Shown: positions 15,921 through 24,178 of the stretch, one piece after another
Position numbering within the stretch: the stretch's first letter is position 1
How the letters are laid out: each line of letters starts with the position of its first letter
Assembly: GCA_025351745.1 (NCBI GenBank)
Contig: JANXVI010000278.1
Coordinates: forward strand, 1 to 32,788
Direction: 5' to 3'
DNA: 32,788 bases
Source of the DNA: Rhodoferax sp.
GTDB taxonomy: Bacteria; Pseudomonadota; Gammaproteobacteria; Burkholderiales; Burkholderiaceae_C
Notes under the pieces: model-generated
The model's database searches: none
Told to the model about the DNA's origin: nothing
The model's input: the letters and a program-made list of their open reading frames with translations, nothing else
Made by a program: the position numbers and the translations under genes

Positions 15921-17600
15921 ATGACTCACGTTAAGACCCCTTGGGTTCAACCCGCGTTGTCCTTCCTGGTCGCGATGGGGCTACTGGGTTGCGCTGCGAA
16001 CAACATGGGCGACGTGCAGGGCAAAGTTGCTGCGGAGACTATCAATGGTTTGTCGGGGCCTGCGACCCCGCCCATGCGGACCATCACCAATTTTGATGAT
16101 GCACTGGTTTGCATGGACATGCTATTTATTGACAACGGAATCCGGGACGTCGTGGTGCTGACCGAAGACTTGGTCGACAACACCAAGAAGGTCAATGCGG
16201 GCACACGAGACATGATGATCTCGTCCGTTTCGGACATGACACGTCGCAGCCGTGCGATTCGGCTCATTACCTTTGGTAGCGATGTAAAGAACCTGCAAGA
16301 TTGGTTAAAAAACTCGGGTGGCAATCAGAATGTTTACAACTTTCAGCCGGACTACAACATTCGCGGATCGCTGACCCAGATGGACGAAGGCCTGGCCTCG
16401 GGGCAGGCGGGCCTGGGTGTGCAACTTGGACCCCTCAGCGGTGGCGCTCAATCGACAGCCAATATGGCGACGATTGGTCTGGACCTGAGCATCATGAGCA
16501 CCAAGACCATGGAGCTATTGCCGGGCGTGACTTCCAGGAATTCGGTATTGCTTCAGCGTTCGGGTGATAGTAAGAACTTTGGAGCAAATTTTTCCGGGGG
16601 GCAATCGCAAGGCCAGCAACAGGGCGGCATGCAAGCGACCATGGACAACAAAACCTTTGGTATCAACTACAACTTTAGTGTGAGCCGGGCCGAGGGTGTT
16701 GGCGGGGGAGTTCGCAATCTGGTGGAGCTGGCGACCATAGAACTTTTTGGAAAATTGCTGCGTATACCGTATTGGCAATGCCTTGGCGTTAGCGCCACAC
16801 ATCCCATGGTAAAGCGCGAGATTGGTGACTGGTATTACAACCTTTTGTCTGAAGGAAAACTGGTTGTCTATATGCAAAATCAGTTGCGAATCATGGGCAG
16901 GTACAACGGACCAGCAAATGGGCAAATCAATAAGGAATTCAGAGATGCACTCAAAGACATTGCAGCCCTCAATAAGAGCCCAGCACCACAGACCGTAGAT
17001 GAGCAGACTTTCGCCTATGTCGTGAACTTGCCAAACAAAAATGTGAAGGGCAGTGCGAAACAACTAGCCAACTTGTCAGACGGCGAACTGAGAAAGCGGT
17101 TTGAGGGCAAGAAGAAGGCGGGGTCTTCGAACTCTGAGGTCAAGACCCGTTCGATGGGAGACACCCGGTATGCAGCGTTGCAACCCATTGCGGTGGACTT
17201 CGTTCTGGATACGAAGCACAAGCCGTTTCGAAATGGTGATCCGCTCAGCGTGTCGGTGAAAACCAATCGGGATGCCTATCTGTACTGTTACGTTACTTCT
17301 CAAAAGGACGGCTCCACCATGCGGATCTTTCCCAATCCAAGGGCCTCAGACGCGTTGGTCAACGCCAACGCGACGACCGTGGTACCCGGCAACAGTGGTT
17401 TATCGATCAAGGTTGGACCAACCTCAGAGTCCGTCGCATGCTTTGCCTCTGACAATGATCCGGCATTGACGGCAGGTGTACAGCGGGTGGGCAATGGTTT
17501 TGAGATGCAGCGCCGGGATTTGGAGGACATCCGAACCGCCATTGGCGGAACTGCAGATGCCAGCTTCGGAGAAGCGCGGTTTGTTATCAACAGGAAGTAA
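15921..17600 (+). CDS. Outer-membrane lipoprotein: CsgG-like domain, PG-binding-like segment, DUF4384-like domain
   Basis: 559 residues. Lipoprotein signal with lipobox LLGC (Cys24). Residues about 52-290 have the order seen in CsgG/HfaB curli-type channels. The pieces are a Rossmann-like start (DDALVCMDMLFI, VVVLTEDLV), an IRGSLTQMDEG strand, and a long polar insert rich in Gly/Gln/Ser where the channel hairpins would be. Then come GLDLSIMSTKTMELL and the closing helix VRNLVELATIELFGKLL-IPYWQC. Residues about 312-350 (VVYMQNQLRIMGRYNGPANG) resemble a PG_binding_1 repeat. Residues 425-515 resemble DUF4384 (DPLSVSVKTNRDAYLYCYV, RIFPNP). If the CsgG reading holds, it could form an oligomeric export channel held to the cell wall. 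Its position after four signal-less proteins fits that idea. This combination is unusual; the CsgG assignment is inference and needs a structure model. Confidence 0.7.
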   Translation: MTHVKTPWVQPALSFLVAMGLLGCAANNMGDVQGKVAAETINGLSGPATPPMRTITNFDDALVCMDMLFIDNGIRDVVVLTEDLVDNTKKVNAGTRDMMISSVSDMTRRSRAIRLITFGSDVKNLQDWLKNSGGNQNVYNFQPDYNIRGSLTQMDEGLASGQAGLGVQLGPLSGGAQSTANMATIGLDLSIMSTKTMELLPGVTSRNSVLLQRSGDSKNFGANFSGGQSQGQQQGGMQATMDNKTFGINYNFSVSRAEGVGGGVRNLVELATIELFGKLLRIPYWQCLGVSATHPMVKREIGDWYYNLLSEGKLVVYMQNQLRIMGRYNGPANGQINKEFRDALKDIAALNKSPAPQTVDEQTFAYVVNLPNKNVKGSAKQLANLSDGELRKRFEGKKKAGSSNSEVKTRSMGDTRYAALQPIAVDFVLDTKHKPFRNGDPLSVSVKTNRDAYLYCYVTSQKDGSTMRIFPNPRASDALVNANATTVVPGNSGLSIKVGPTSESVACFASDNDPALTAGVQRVGNGFEMQRRDLEDIRTAIGGTADASFGEARFVINRK

Positions 17601-17602
17601 AT

Positions 17603-17983
17603 ATGGTATTCCGCCATCGAATCTTGGCCCAATGCTGGCCTATGATGTTTGCGGTTTTGGGATTGGTCGCGTCGACGCTGGCATGGGGTGCAGATCCTGA
17701 GGCCGAGCCTGCGTTGAAAGTACCGCAAATCAACCGAGACCCGAAACCCATGTTCACTCCGGCGGAATATCCGATGCCGTCCGATTCGGCGCCCGGCGCC
17801 TACCAGATGCGCTGCTGGCAGCGCGGGCAGTTGCTGTTTTCAGAAAACAACTTAAGCGACCCTGCCGTCGCTGCGCTCCCTGGGCGGGTCGTCACCTTTA
17901 ACGAAAAGACGGGCAATGCCGTCTACTTGGTGGAAGTGGCAGAGTCTCTTTGCCTGATTAAGCGGAATAAGGCAGCACGCTGA
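17603..17983 (+). CDS. Small secreted protein of unknown function
   Basis: 126 residues. N-terminal signal peptide (MVFRHRILAQCWPMMFAVLGLVASTLAWGA, cleavage probably after AWGA). The mature part is about 95 residues, with a proline-rich start (PEAEPALKVPQINRDPKPM) and a compact strand-rich end (MRCWQRGQLLFSE, GRVVTFNEKTGNAVYLVEV). Two cysteines (MRCW and ESLCLIK) could form a disulfide. The ATG comes 2 bases after the CsgG-like gene's stop, with GGAAG just upstream, so the two are probably coupled. It may be an accessory or plug subunit of the lipoprotein channel, by analogy with small periplasmic helpers of CsgG, but there is no sequence match I can cite. Confidence 0.65.
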   Translation: MVFRHRILAQCWPMMFAVLGLVASTLAWGADPEAEPALKVPQINRDPKPMFTPAEYPMPSDSAPGAYQMRCWQRGQLLFSENNLSDPAVAALPGRVVTFNEKTGNAVYLVEVAESLCLIKRNKAAR

Positions 17984-17998
17984 GAAGTTACAACGTTC

Positions 17999-19954
17999 AT
18001 GACCAACGAACCCAATGCCCCCAGCTTTTTTGAGGAAACCGAACAACGTGAAGGCCATGATGCGCGCGCACTTTCTTCCGGCTACCGCCTCAACGAATTT
18101 GAAATCCAGAATGTCATAGGAAGCGGCAGTTTTGCAATCGTATACAAGGCATTCGACCATTCCTTGAACCAATTCCGTGCCATCAAGGAATTTTTGCCCC
18201 GTGGCCTGGCTGGACGTTTTGACAACAACACGATTACCATTCTTTCGAAGAAGGATGAATCGGCATACACCACTGGACTTACGGGGTTTATCGATGAAGC
18301 CCGCTTGCTGGCCGGTATCAACCATCCGTCAGTGGTTCGGGTCTACCGATGCATTGAGGCAAACCGGACGGCCTACATGGTCATGGACTTGTGTGAAGGC
18401 GAAACGCTTTCGCAGCGGATTGATCGAGATCCTGTGTTTGATCCACAGTGGATGCAGGCGTTTCTCTGTTCGCTGCTCGGGGGAGTCGAAGCCCTGCATG
18501 CGGCGCGCATTTTGCATCGCGATATCAAACCATCGAATATTTTTTTGGCAAACGGATCGCGTCCCATATTGATCGACTTTGGTTCGGCCCGTCAGCTCGC
18601 AGAGAATGATGTTCAGAGGCCCATGACGGCGATTGTGACCTACAACTATTCTGCGCCAGAACAGTGGGATAGCACGGGTCAGTTTGCGCAGGGACCCTAT
18701 TCCGACATCTATTCGATTGGGGCGACCTGTTATGAGATGGTTGCGCAGCGCAAACCAGGTTCCAGCAATACACGACTGCTGCGAGACTTGCTCATCCCCG
18801 CGGTCGATTTGGGAAAATCCAAATACCCGGCCAAATTTCTCGCGAGCATTGACAAGGCCTTGAAAATACCGGTCAAGGACCGCTACCAGACAGCCCGCGA
18901 GTGGCTCGCCGATCTACAAGCAAATGGCACAAACGGTTCAACGCCTTCGAGCTGGAAATCATGGGCCGTAATCGGTATAGTTGCTGTAGCAGTTTGCGCA
19001 AGTGGAGCCGCCATCTTTTTTGCTGTGCGCGGCAATGCGGCGAAAGAGGTGGCGGCGCACGCCAAAGCTGGCATGACGGAGTCCATAGCTCCCGGCACAC
19101 TTATTCGCGACTGTCCTACGTGCCCTGAGATGGTGGTGGTGGACAAGGGAAGTTTCCAGCAAGGCGGTAACAGCAACGCAGCCGACCGTGATGAGCTGCC
19201 GCGCCATGCAGTCAAAATTGCGACCGCATTTGCAGTAAGCCGATTTGAAGTCACGCTTTTCCAATTCACTGAATTTGTCAATGCATCGGGGTACAACTTT
19301 GGTGGCGATGCATCTTGCAACAAGAAGAAAAGTGCTGTCGAAGACAAAACGTGGAAGTCACCCGGGTTTCCACAGCGGGAAGACGAGCCCGTTGTCTGCA
19401 CCAGTTGGTTCGATGCAAACGCATATGCGCAATGGATGAGCAAGGTCACAGGTAAGCGCTATCGTCTGTTGTCGGAGTCAGAATGGGAATATATGGCCCG
19501 TGCAGGCAGCGATGCACTGACCCCATGGGGTACCGAGGAAAGCAAGTCGTGTGAACATGCCAATCTGGCTGATGAGGCATTTGTAAAGCGTACAGAGGCC
19601 AAGGTAGCCTACAAATGCAACGACCAAAGTGCATTTACGGCGGCCGGCAGCACTTCGTTGCGTCAGAATCGTTTTGGCATTCACGATGCAATAGGCAATG
19701 TCGCTGAATGGGTAGCCGACTGTCTGACTGATGACTATGCCGGTGCTCCAATCGATGGTTCAGCGGTTAACAGCGCAACGTGCCAAAAGCGGGTTTACCG
19801 GGGAGGTGCATTTAACTACAACGTAGCGGATGTACGTTTTGCCCGACGCGAATCGATTGCTCCGGCGGAACGCAGGCCGTTTATCGGTATTCGCCTGGGG
19901 CGCGAGCTGGATGCGCCCGCCACGGCTGTTGTAGAAACTTCGGGGAAAAAATGA
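17999..19954 (+). CDS. Transmembrane Ser/Thr protein kinase with extracytoplasmic FGE-like domain
   Basis: 651 residues. Cytoplasmic Hanks-type kinase domain about 36-305 with an intact catalytic set: Gly loop GSGSFAIVY (41-49), Lys63 (AIKEF), helix-C Glu100, HRDIKPSN with Asp175, DFG at 193-195 and SAPEQWD. It should be active. One TM helix (about 322-343, WAVIGIVAVAVCASGAAIFF) leads to a periplasmic FGE/SUMF1-like domain (370-640) opening with CPTCPEMVVVDKGSF and containing LLSESEWEYMARAG, GNVAEWVADC and RRESIAP. The same domain type ends the caspase at 5903-8230, so both may bind the same ligand or partner. The FGE part ends IGIRLGR, without the GFRC-type cysteine. It overlaps the RCC1 gene by ATGA. 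Likely role: sense an envelope signal and phosphorylate locus proteins; substrates unknown. Confidence 0.9.
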   Translation: MTNEPNAPSFFEETEQREGHDARALSSGYRLNEFEIQNVIGSGSFAIVYKAFDHSLNQFRAIKEFLPRGLAGRFDNNTITILSKKDESAYTTGLTGFIDEARLLAGINHPSVVRVYRCIEANRTAYMVMDLCEGETLSQRIDRDPVFDPQWMQAFLCSLLGGVEALHAARILHRDIKPSNIFLANGSRPILIDFGSARQLAENDVQRPMTAIVTYNYSAPEQWDSTGQFAQGPYSDIYSIGATCYEMVAQRKPGSSNTRLLRDLLIPAVDLGKSKYPAKFLASIDKALKIPVKDRYQTAREWLADLQANGTNGSTPSSWKSWAVIGIVAVAVCASGAAIFFAVRGNAAKEVAAHAKAGMTESIAPGTLIRDCPTCPEMVVVDKGSFQQGGNSNAADRDELPRHAVKIATAFAVSRFEVTLFQFTEFVNASGYNFGGDASCNKKKSAVEDKTWKSPGFPQREDEPVVCTSWFDANAYAQWMSKVTGKRYRLLSESEWEYMARAGSDALTPWGTEESKSCEHANLADEAFVKRTEAKVAYKCNDQSAFTAAGSTSLRQNRFGIHDAIGNVAEWVADCLTDDYAGAPIDGSAVNSATCQKRVYRGGAFNYNVADVRFARRESIAPAERRPFIGIRLGRELDAPATAVVETSGKK

Positions 19955-21126
19955 AATCGACCGTATTCGCAATTGTCTTTGCCATTGGCACTTCGGCTGT
20001 GTATGCGAACAATGCAGAGCCTGTAGAAATCCCTGACGCTAAACAACAAAAGGCTACAGGCGGCAAGTCAAAGGCAGAATCAGAGATCCGAAATGCGCTG
20101 GCAAAGGCTGCTTCGGCACGCGTCGAAAACGTAGCCACCGTAGCTGCAGGTGGTAGCCATACCGTCGCCGTGCGAAGGGACGGCGTTGCATTGGCTTGGG
20201 GTGGCAATGAGGCGGGACAGTTGGGCGATACCAAGACCAGCAACAGTGACCGCCCGGTGCTGGTTGTCGCAGGGCCGTACACGGCGGTGGCCGGCGGGGG
20301 CAGTTTTTCTGTGGCTATCAAGTCCGACGGTTCAGTTTGGGTGTGGGGCCAGCAAGTAGCGGGGACAGACGCAACCGGTAAGCGCACCGAGGCACGGCGG
20401 ATGTCCATCGACGGCAATGCCGTAGCGGTCGCTGCCGGGGGGCAGCATGCCCTTGCATTGACCGCAGACGGGGCCCTGTGGACTTGGGGTGGTAATCAAT
20501 TTGGGCAAGTTGGCGATGGCACAACGATGCCTCGGCCTGCGCCTATGCTCATTGGTCGGGGCTTTGCCAAAATTGCGGCAGGCGGGTCGCACAGCCTTGC
20601 GATCAATCGCGAGGGCACCCTTTTCGCGTGGGGTAACAATGAATCTGGTCAATTGGGTATAGGCGCGCGTGAAGCCGTCGTGCCGACGGAAGTAGGGCGT
20701 GACTTTTTAGAGGTTGCGGCTGGTCGGAACCATACTTTGGCAATCAAGCGCGGCGGGAGCTTGTGGGCGTGGGGCGACAACCAAAGTGGGCAATTGGGCA
20801 ACCGTTCTTCAGCGAGCCAACCTACTCCTCTTAAAATTGGAGAGGATAGCGACTGGACGTCAGTCGCAACGGGCAGCGGCCACTCGCTTGCCATTCGTGC
20901 AAAGAGCAGTTTGTTCGCATGGGGCACGAACGAGGAAGGCCAACTCGGTACAGGCACGGGTGTTAGCGTCAATGTACCTACCAAAGTAGAGGGCGACTTC
21001 GTGCAAATTGCGGCGGGCGCGTACCACTCCGTAGGGGTAAAGCCTGACGGTAGTGTTTGGGTGTGGGGCGCCTCGGATCAGGGGCAAGCGGGCAAAGGCG
21101 CATCGCCAAAGCCCAGGTCCATGTGA
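19951..21126 (+). CDS. Secreted RCC1-repeat beta-propeller protein
   Basis: 391 residues. Signal peptide (MKSTVFAIVFAIGTSAVYAN) and a short charged spacer, then seven RCC1/ATS1 repeats of about 45-50 residues, each with a V/I-A-A/G-G-x-H-(T/S)-x-A-(V/I/L) strand and an (A/V)WG-x-N-x-x-GQLG turn. Examples are SHTVAVRRDG, QHALALTADG, NHTLAIKRGG and YHSVGVKPDG. Seven is the number needed for a closed propeller. The second repeat is degenerate, with WVWGQQVAG replacing the usual turn. Translation is coupled to the kinase (ATGA), so a role as an extracytoplasmic partner or ligand-binding unit for the kinase is plausible. It ends 1 base before the convergent WD40-caspase stop, with no room for a terminator. 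Confidence 0.88.
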   Translation: MKSTVFAIVFAIGTSAVYANNAEPVEIPDAKQQKATGGKSKAESEIRNALAKAASARVENVATVAAGGSHTVAVRRDGVALAWGGNEAGQLGDTKTSNSDRPVLVVAGPYTAVAGGGSFSVAIKSDGSVWVWGQQVAGTDATGKRTEARRMSIDGNAVAVAAGGQHALALTADGALWTWGGNQFGQVGDGTTMPRPAPMLIGRGFAKIAAGGSHSLAINREGTLFAWGNNESGQLGIGAREAVVPTEVGRDFLEVAAGRNHTLAIKRGGSLWAWGDNQSGQLGNRSSASQPTPLKIGEDSDWTSVATGSGHSLAIRAKSSLFAWGTNEEGQLGTGTGVSVNVPTKVEGDFVQIAAGAYHSVGVKPDGSVWVWGASDQGQAGKGASPKPRSM

Positions 21127-21127
21127 G

Positions 21128-24100
21128 TCAACGAGCGGTTACGCCGTTAACACCCACGAGTGCTATCGGAAAGTCAGCTACACCAAGCGGAGTGATGCTG
21201 ACAGGGGATTGTTGTCCCTTCGTCAATTCTTTGACCCGCTCGGCAACGTAGAAGTCAAGCCCCTTGTGGGTGACGATTCCAGTCTTTCGAAAATCTGCTT
21301 TACCTGCCAAGCCTTCGACCAGTGCTTTGGTAAAAGCTCCATTCCCCCAGTTCGGCGATTCCTGGGAGAGTTGTCGTCCCGTGGAGGCTGCAAAAACCAC
21401 AACACCGTTCTCGGCGGATGCGAGGTCATTGACGATTGCATTGACGTCTGCCACGCCCCGCGTTTTGGCCGTACCGAGTGCATTGCCAGAATGGCAGGTG
21501 TCGATGAAAAAGAGGGCCTTGCCAGCAATATTGTTCAACGTGAGTTTGATGTCATTGTGCGCGACGCCGGTGCGCAGTAGTTGCTCCGGATTGATGTCAT
21601 GCGGCAAAAAATAGTAATTGCCAGCGTTGTCGTTCATACCATGGCCAGCGAGAAAGAGTATTCCAACGTCGCGTGCTGTGACCTCACGCTTGAGCCATTC
21701 CAAGCCTTCCAGTACGCCATCCTTGGTGGCCTTTGCGTCTGTCAAGAGGCGAACTTCAACGTCACGGTACAGTGTTCCCTTCTGTTGCAAAAGTACCTGA
21801 CTAAAGTCGCTAGCATCCTTCGCGGCAAAATCAAGGTTGTAGGTGGGATTGCGGTATTTGGACATTCCCACAGCCAGAACATAGAGCTTGGGATTGAACA
21901 TCTTGTCACCTGAGGAGGCGCTTGGAGGCGTGCTGACTGCGGGCTTGCTCCCACCCCATTTCACCAACAAGGAGGTCGGCAAAGATACCCCATTGCGATT
22001 CTCGGCAAAGACTTGAACATCCGCATTCTCATTGGGCAATCGGACGGCAATGTCACGGTAGTCGACGCCCGACGCCGAGGGGCCTGCTTTCTGGGCCAAT
22101 GCAACACCAACATCTGCCTGCAACAAACCATTGACTCTTACCCGGACCGATTGGACGGGTGCGTCCATTGGAGTGCGAACCGACACGCGCAGGGTGAGTT
22201 CATTCTTGGAAGTGACGAACCCGTCCTGGGGCGCAAGAATGTCCACAACAGGTGGCAGTGCCTGCGCTACCGACTGCGCCTGCACCATTCGCCCAGCGGC
22301 CAAATCAGACAGGCGCAGCGCTTCTGCAACGGTACCGGCTTCAATTACTCTGGCGACCACATCGGGTCGGTAAAATTGGGTTCTGAACCGGGATGCCGGG
22401 AAGAAGTCTGCAGATTGGTCTTTGCCGCGATTGAGGTGCCAACCTATCAGGTCTTCTGACCCCGCAGCGGCGGCGTAATAACCACTCGGAGTCCAGATGA
22501 CCCAGCGCCGACGGTCGGGGTGCGGGTACAGCGCCAGTTGCTCAGTGCCGTCGCTCGCGCGGTACCAGCGAATAGTTCCGTCGCTGAAACCTGCAATGAC
22601 CCACTGACCATTGCCTGAGACATTGACTTGCCAAGTGGTTCCTGGGGCCGTTGAGCGCCAGCGTTCGGTGCCGTCGGCCTTGATGTAGCGCACATAGAGA
22701 CTGGTACCTAGTACGACGCCTGCACTGCCAGATGCAAGTGCTGCACTCATTGAAACTTCGTTTTCCGCTAACACAAACGGGCGCCCATTGAGTCGAGGCT
22801 GCACACTGTCGATCCATTCACGCACTTCCAGGGTTTTGCTACTTACCGCTGGAGCAGTCCACAGCGTTTGCGGTGCGACCCATTCTGTGCGCACCAGGTC
22901 AAAGCCGCTTTCGCTTGCAGTGCCTCGGCTGCTGCGCCCAGAAAACGCAATGGCGCTGCCGTCGCGGGACGTACGGAACCCGGTCCGCCCGCCTCGAAAA
23001 TCAATCAGTCCACTGCTAACGGCAAGATCTGAAGCAGATGCCTGGGTCCCCGCGGTCGGTGTCAGCCAGCCCCAAGCGGGGTCCGCTGATGCATAAACGA
23101 TGCGACCGTCATGAAGGACTTGAATGCCAACAATGCTGTTACCAGTGAGGCTTACATCCGTTGCTTTGCCTTGACCTTGTGCTGCCCAGCGCCTAAGCCC
23201 ATGTCTTCCGTCTGGAAGTTTCCAGGTGCCGGCCGCCAAAAGCTCGGCGCCGTTGGGGCTCCAGGCCAACGCGTTCAGGCTTCCATTTGCGATGCCAGCG
23301 ATGTCGGGCGAGAACGCCTGAACTAATGTGTCCGATCGCAGCACGGCAATAGCCGGGGAGTCGGCAAAACCGACGGCCAACGCGGCGCCATCCGGTGACC
23401 ACGCGAGGCCAAAAGCCTGGCTACCCGATTGGGTCGGCGCACTGCGGTTCAACCTAAGTGTGCCTTGTGCCCAGCTGTAGACACGAACCAAACCGTCTGC
23501 ACTGGTTGACGCCAGTCGAGCGCCATCGGGGCTAAATTTTGCACTGGTGATGGAACCGTCGTAACGGGAATCGCCACCCAGTTCCCGGCTGTTTCGCCAG
23601 TCGGAATCACTGCCGAATAGACGCAATCCATTTTTCCCCCATAGCCCCACGAGCAGACTTTTCCCGTTCGGCGAGAAGTTGAGTTGTGTGATGACGTCTG
23701 GCAAGCCAGTGATGCGCTGGACCATCGCGCCGCTTTTCGCGTCGAAAAGATAGACATCATTGTCCGCCGACCAACCACCTACTGCAATAATCGATCCAGT
23801 GGGCGCCATGGCGGCCGCGAAGAGCTTGCCGTCATTTCCAGCGCCAATGGGAGGTCGCAAAACCCTGAGGAGCTGACCATTCGCAAGATCCCAGACGCGA
23901 GCGGTTCGGTCGTCCGCCGCTGTGACCGCATAACGGCCCGTGCGGTCAATGTCGAGCGCCCGAATCGGTGCGGTATGCGAGCCTGTGTTGACCTGCAAGA
24001 GTGGGGACTCCCTGCTTTGCGCCAGACTGGCCCCCGCGAGCAAAGACGAGCAAACATGGGCCAAGGCCAGGGTCAAGACCCACGGGCCCCAATGTCGTGT

Positions 24101-24178
24101 CAGACGGCGCAAAACTCCAGGCCGCTCAACTGTGGTCATTGCTGAATCGGCAACGCCATTCAGGCCTTTGGTGCACAT
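21128..24178 (-). CDS. Secreted WD40-repeat protein with C-terminal caspase-like protease domain
   Basis: 1016 residues as tracked. A second in-frame ATG at 24139 (MTTVERPGVLRR) gives a cleaner signal peptide (WVLTLALAHVCSSLLAGASLAQS), and neither start has a good Shine-Dalgarno. Residues about 65-580 hold WD40-type blades (IRALDIDRTGRYAVTAADDR, ITSAKFSPDGARLASTSADG, WSPDGAALAVGF). About 640-740 is an Ig-like linker (PPVVDILAPQDGFVTSKNELTL). About 760-1010 is a caspase-fold domain (KLYVLAVGMSKY) with His846 (LAGHG) and Cys895 (IDTCHSGN), so the dyad is intact. Unlike the left-hand caspase it uses a WD40 sensor instead of FGE. With the upstream start it overlaps the OmpA-type lipoprotein gene by 19 nt, suggesting one transcript. 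Presumed periplasmic or surface protease; substrate unknown. Confidence 0.88.
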   Translation of the reverse strand: MCTKGLNGVADSAMTTVERPGVLRRLTRHWGPWVLTLALAHVCSSLLAGASLAQSRESPLLQVNTGSHTAPIRALDIDRTGRYAVTAADDRTARVWDLANGQLLRVLRPPIGAGNDGKLFAAAMAPTGSIIAVGGWSADNDVYLFDAKSGAMVQRITGLPDVITQLNFSPNGKSLLVGLWGKNGLRLFGSDSDWRNSRELGGDSRYDGSITSAKFSPDGARLASTSADGLVRVYSWAQGTLRLNRSAPTQSGSQAFGLAWSPDGAALAVGFADSPAIAVLRSDTLVQAFSPDIAGIANGSLNALAWSPNGAELLAAGTWKLPDGRHGLRRWAAQGQGKATDVSLTGNSIVGIQVLHDGRIVYASADPAWGWLTPTAGTQASASDLAVSSGLIDFRGGRTGFRTSRDGSAIAFSGRSSRGTASESGFDLVRTEWVAPQTLWTAPAVSSKTLEVREWIDSVQPRLNGRPFVLAENEVSMSAALASGSAGVVLGTSLYVRYIKADGTERWRSTAPGTTWQVNVSGNGQWVIAGFSDGTIRWYRASDGTEQLALYPHPDRRRWVIWTPSGYYAAAAGSEDLIGWHLNRGKDQSADFFPASRFRTQFYRPDVVARVIEAGTVAEALRLSDLAAGRMVQAQSVAQALPPVVDILAPQDGFVTSKNELTLRVSVRTPMDAPVQSVRVRVNGLLQADVGVALAQKAGPSASGVDYRDIAVRLPNENADVQVFAENRNGVSLPTSLLVKWGGSKPAVSTPPSASSGDKMFNPKLYVLAVGMSKYRNPTYNLDFAAKDASDFSQVLLQQKGTLYRDVEVRLLTDAKATKDGVLEGLEWLKREVTARDVGILFLAGHGMNDNAGNYYFLPHDINPEQLLRTGVAHNDIKLTLNNIAGKALFFIDTCHSGNALGTAKTRGVADVNAIVNDLASAENGVVVFAASTGRQLSQESPNWGNGAFTKALVEGLAGKADFRKTGIVTHKGLDFYVAERVKELTKGQQSPVSITPLGVADFPIALVGVNGVTAR

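Noticed and set aside
12117-17600. Type VI secretion or phage tail module
   Set aside because: No VipA/B-, Hcp-, VgrG-, sheath- or baseplate-like sequence. The proteins are helical and His-rich rather than tail-like.
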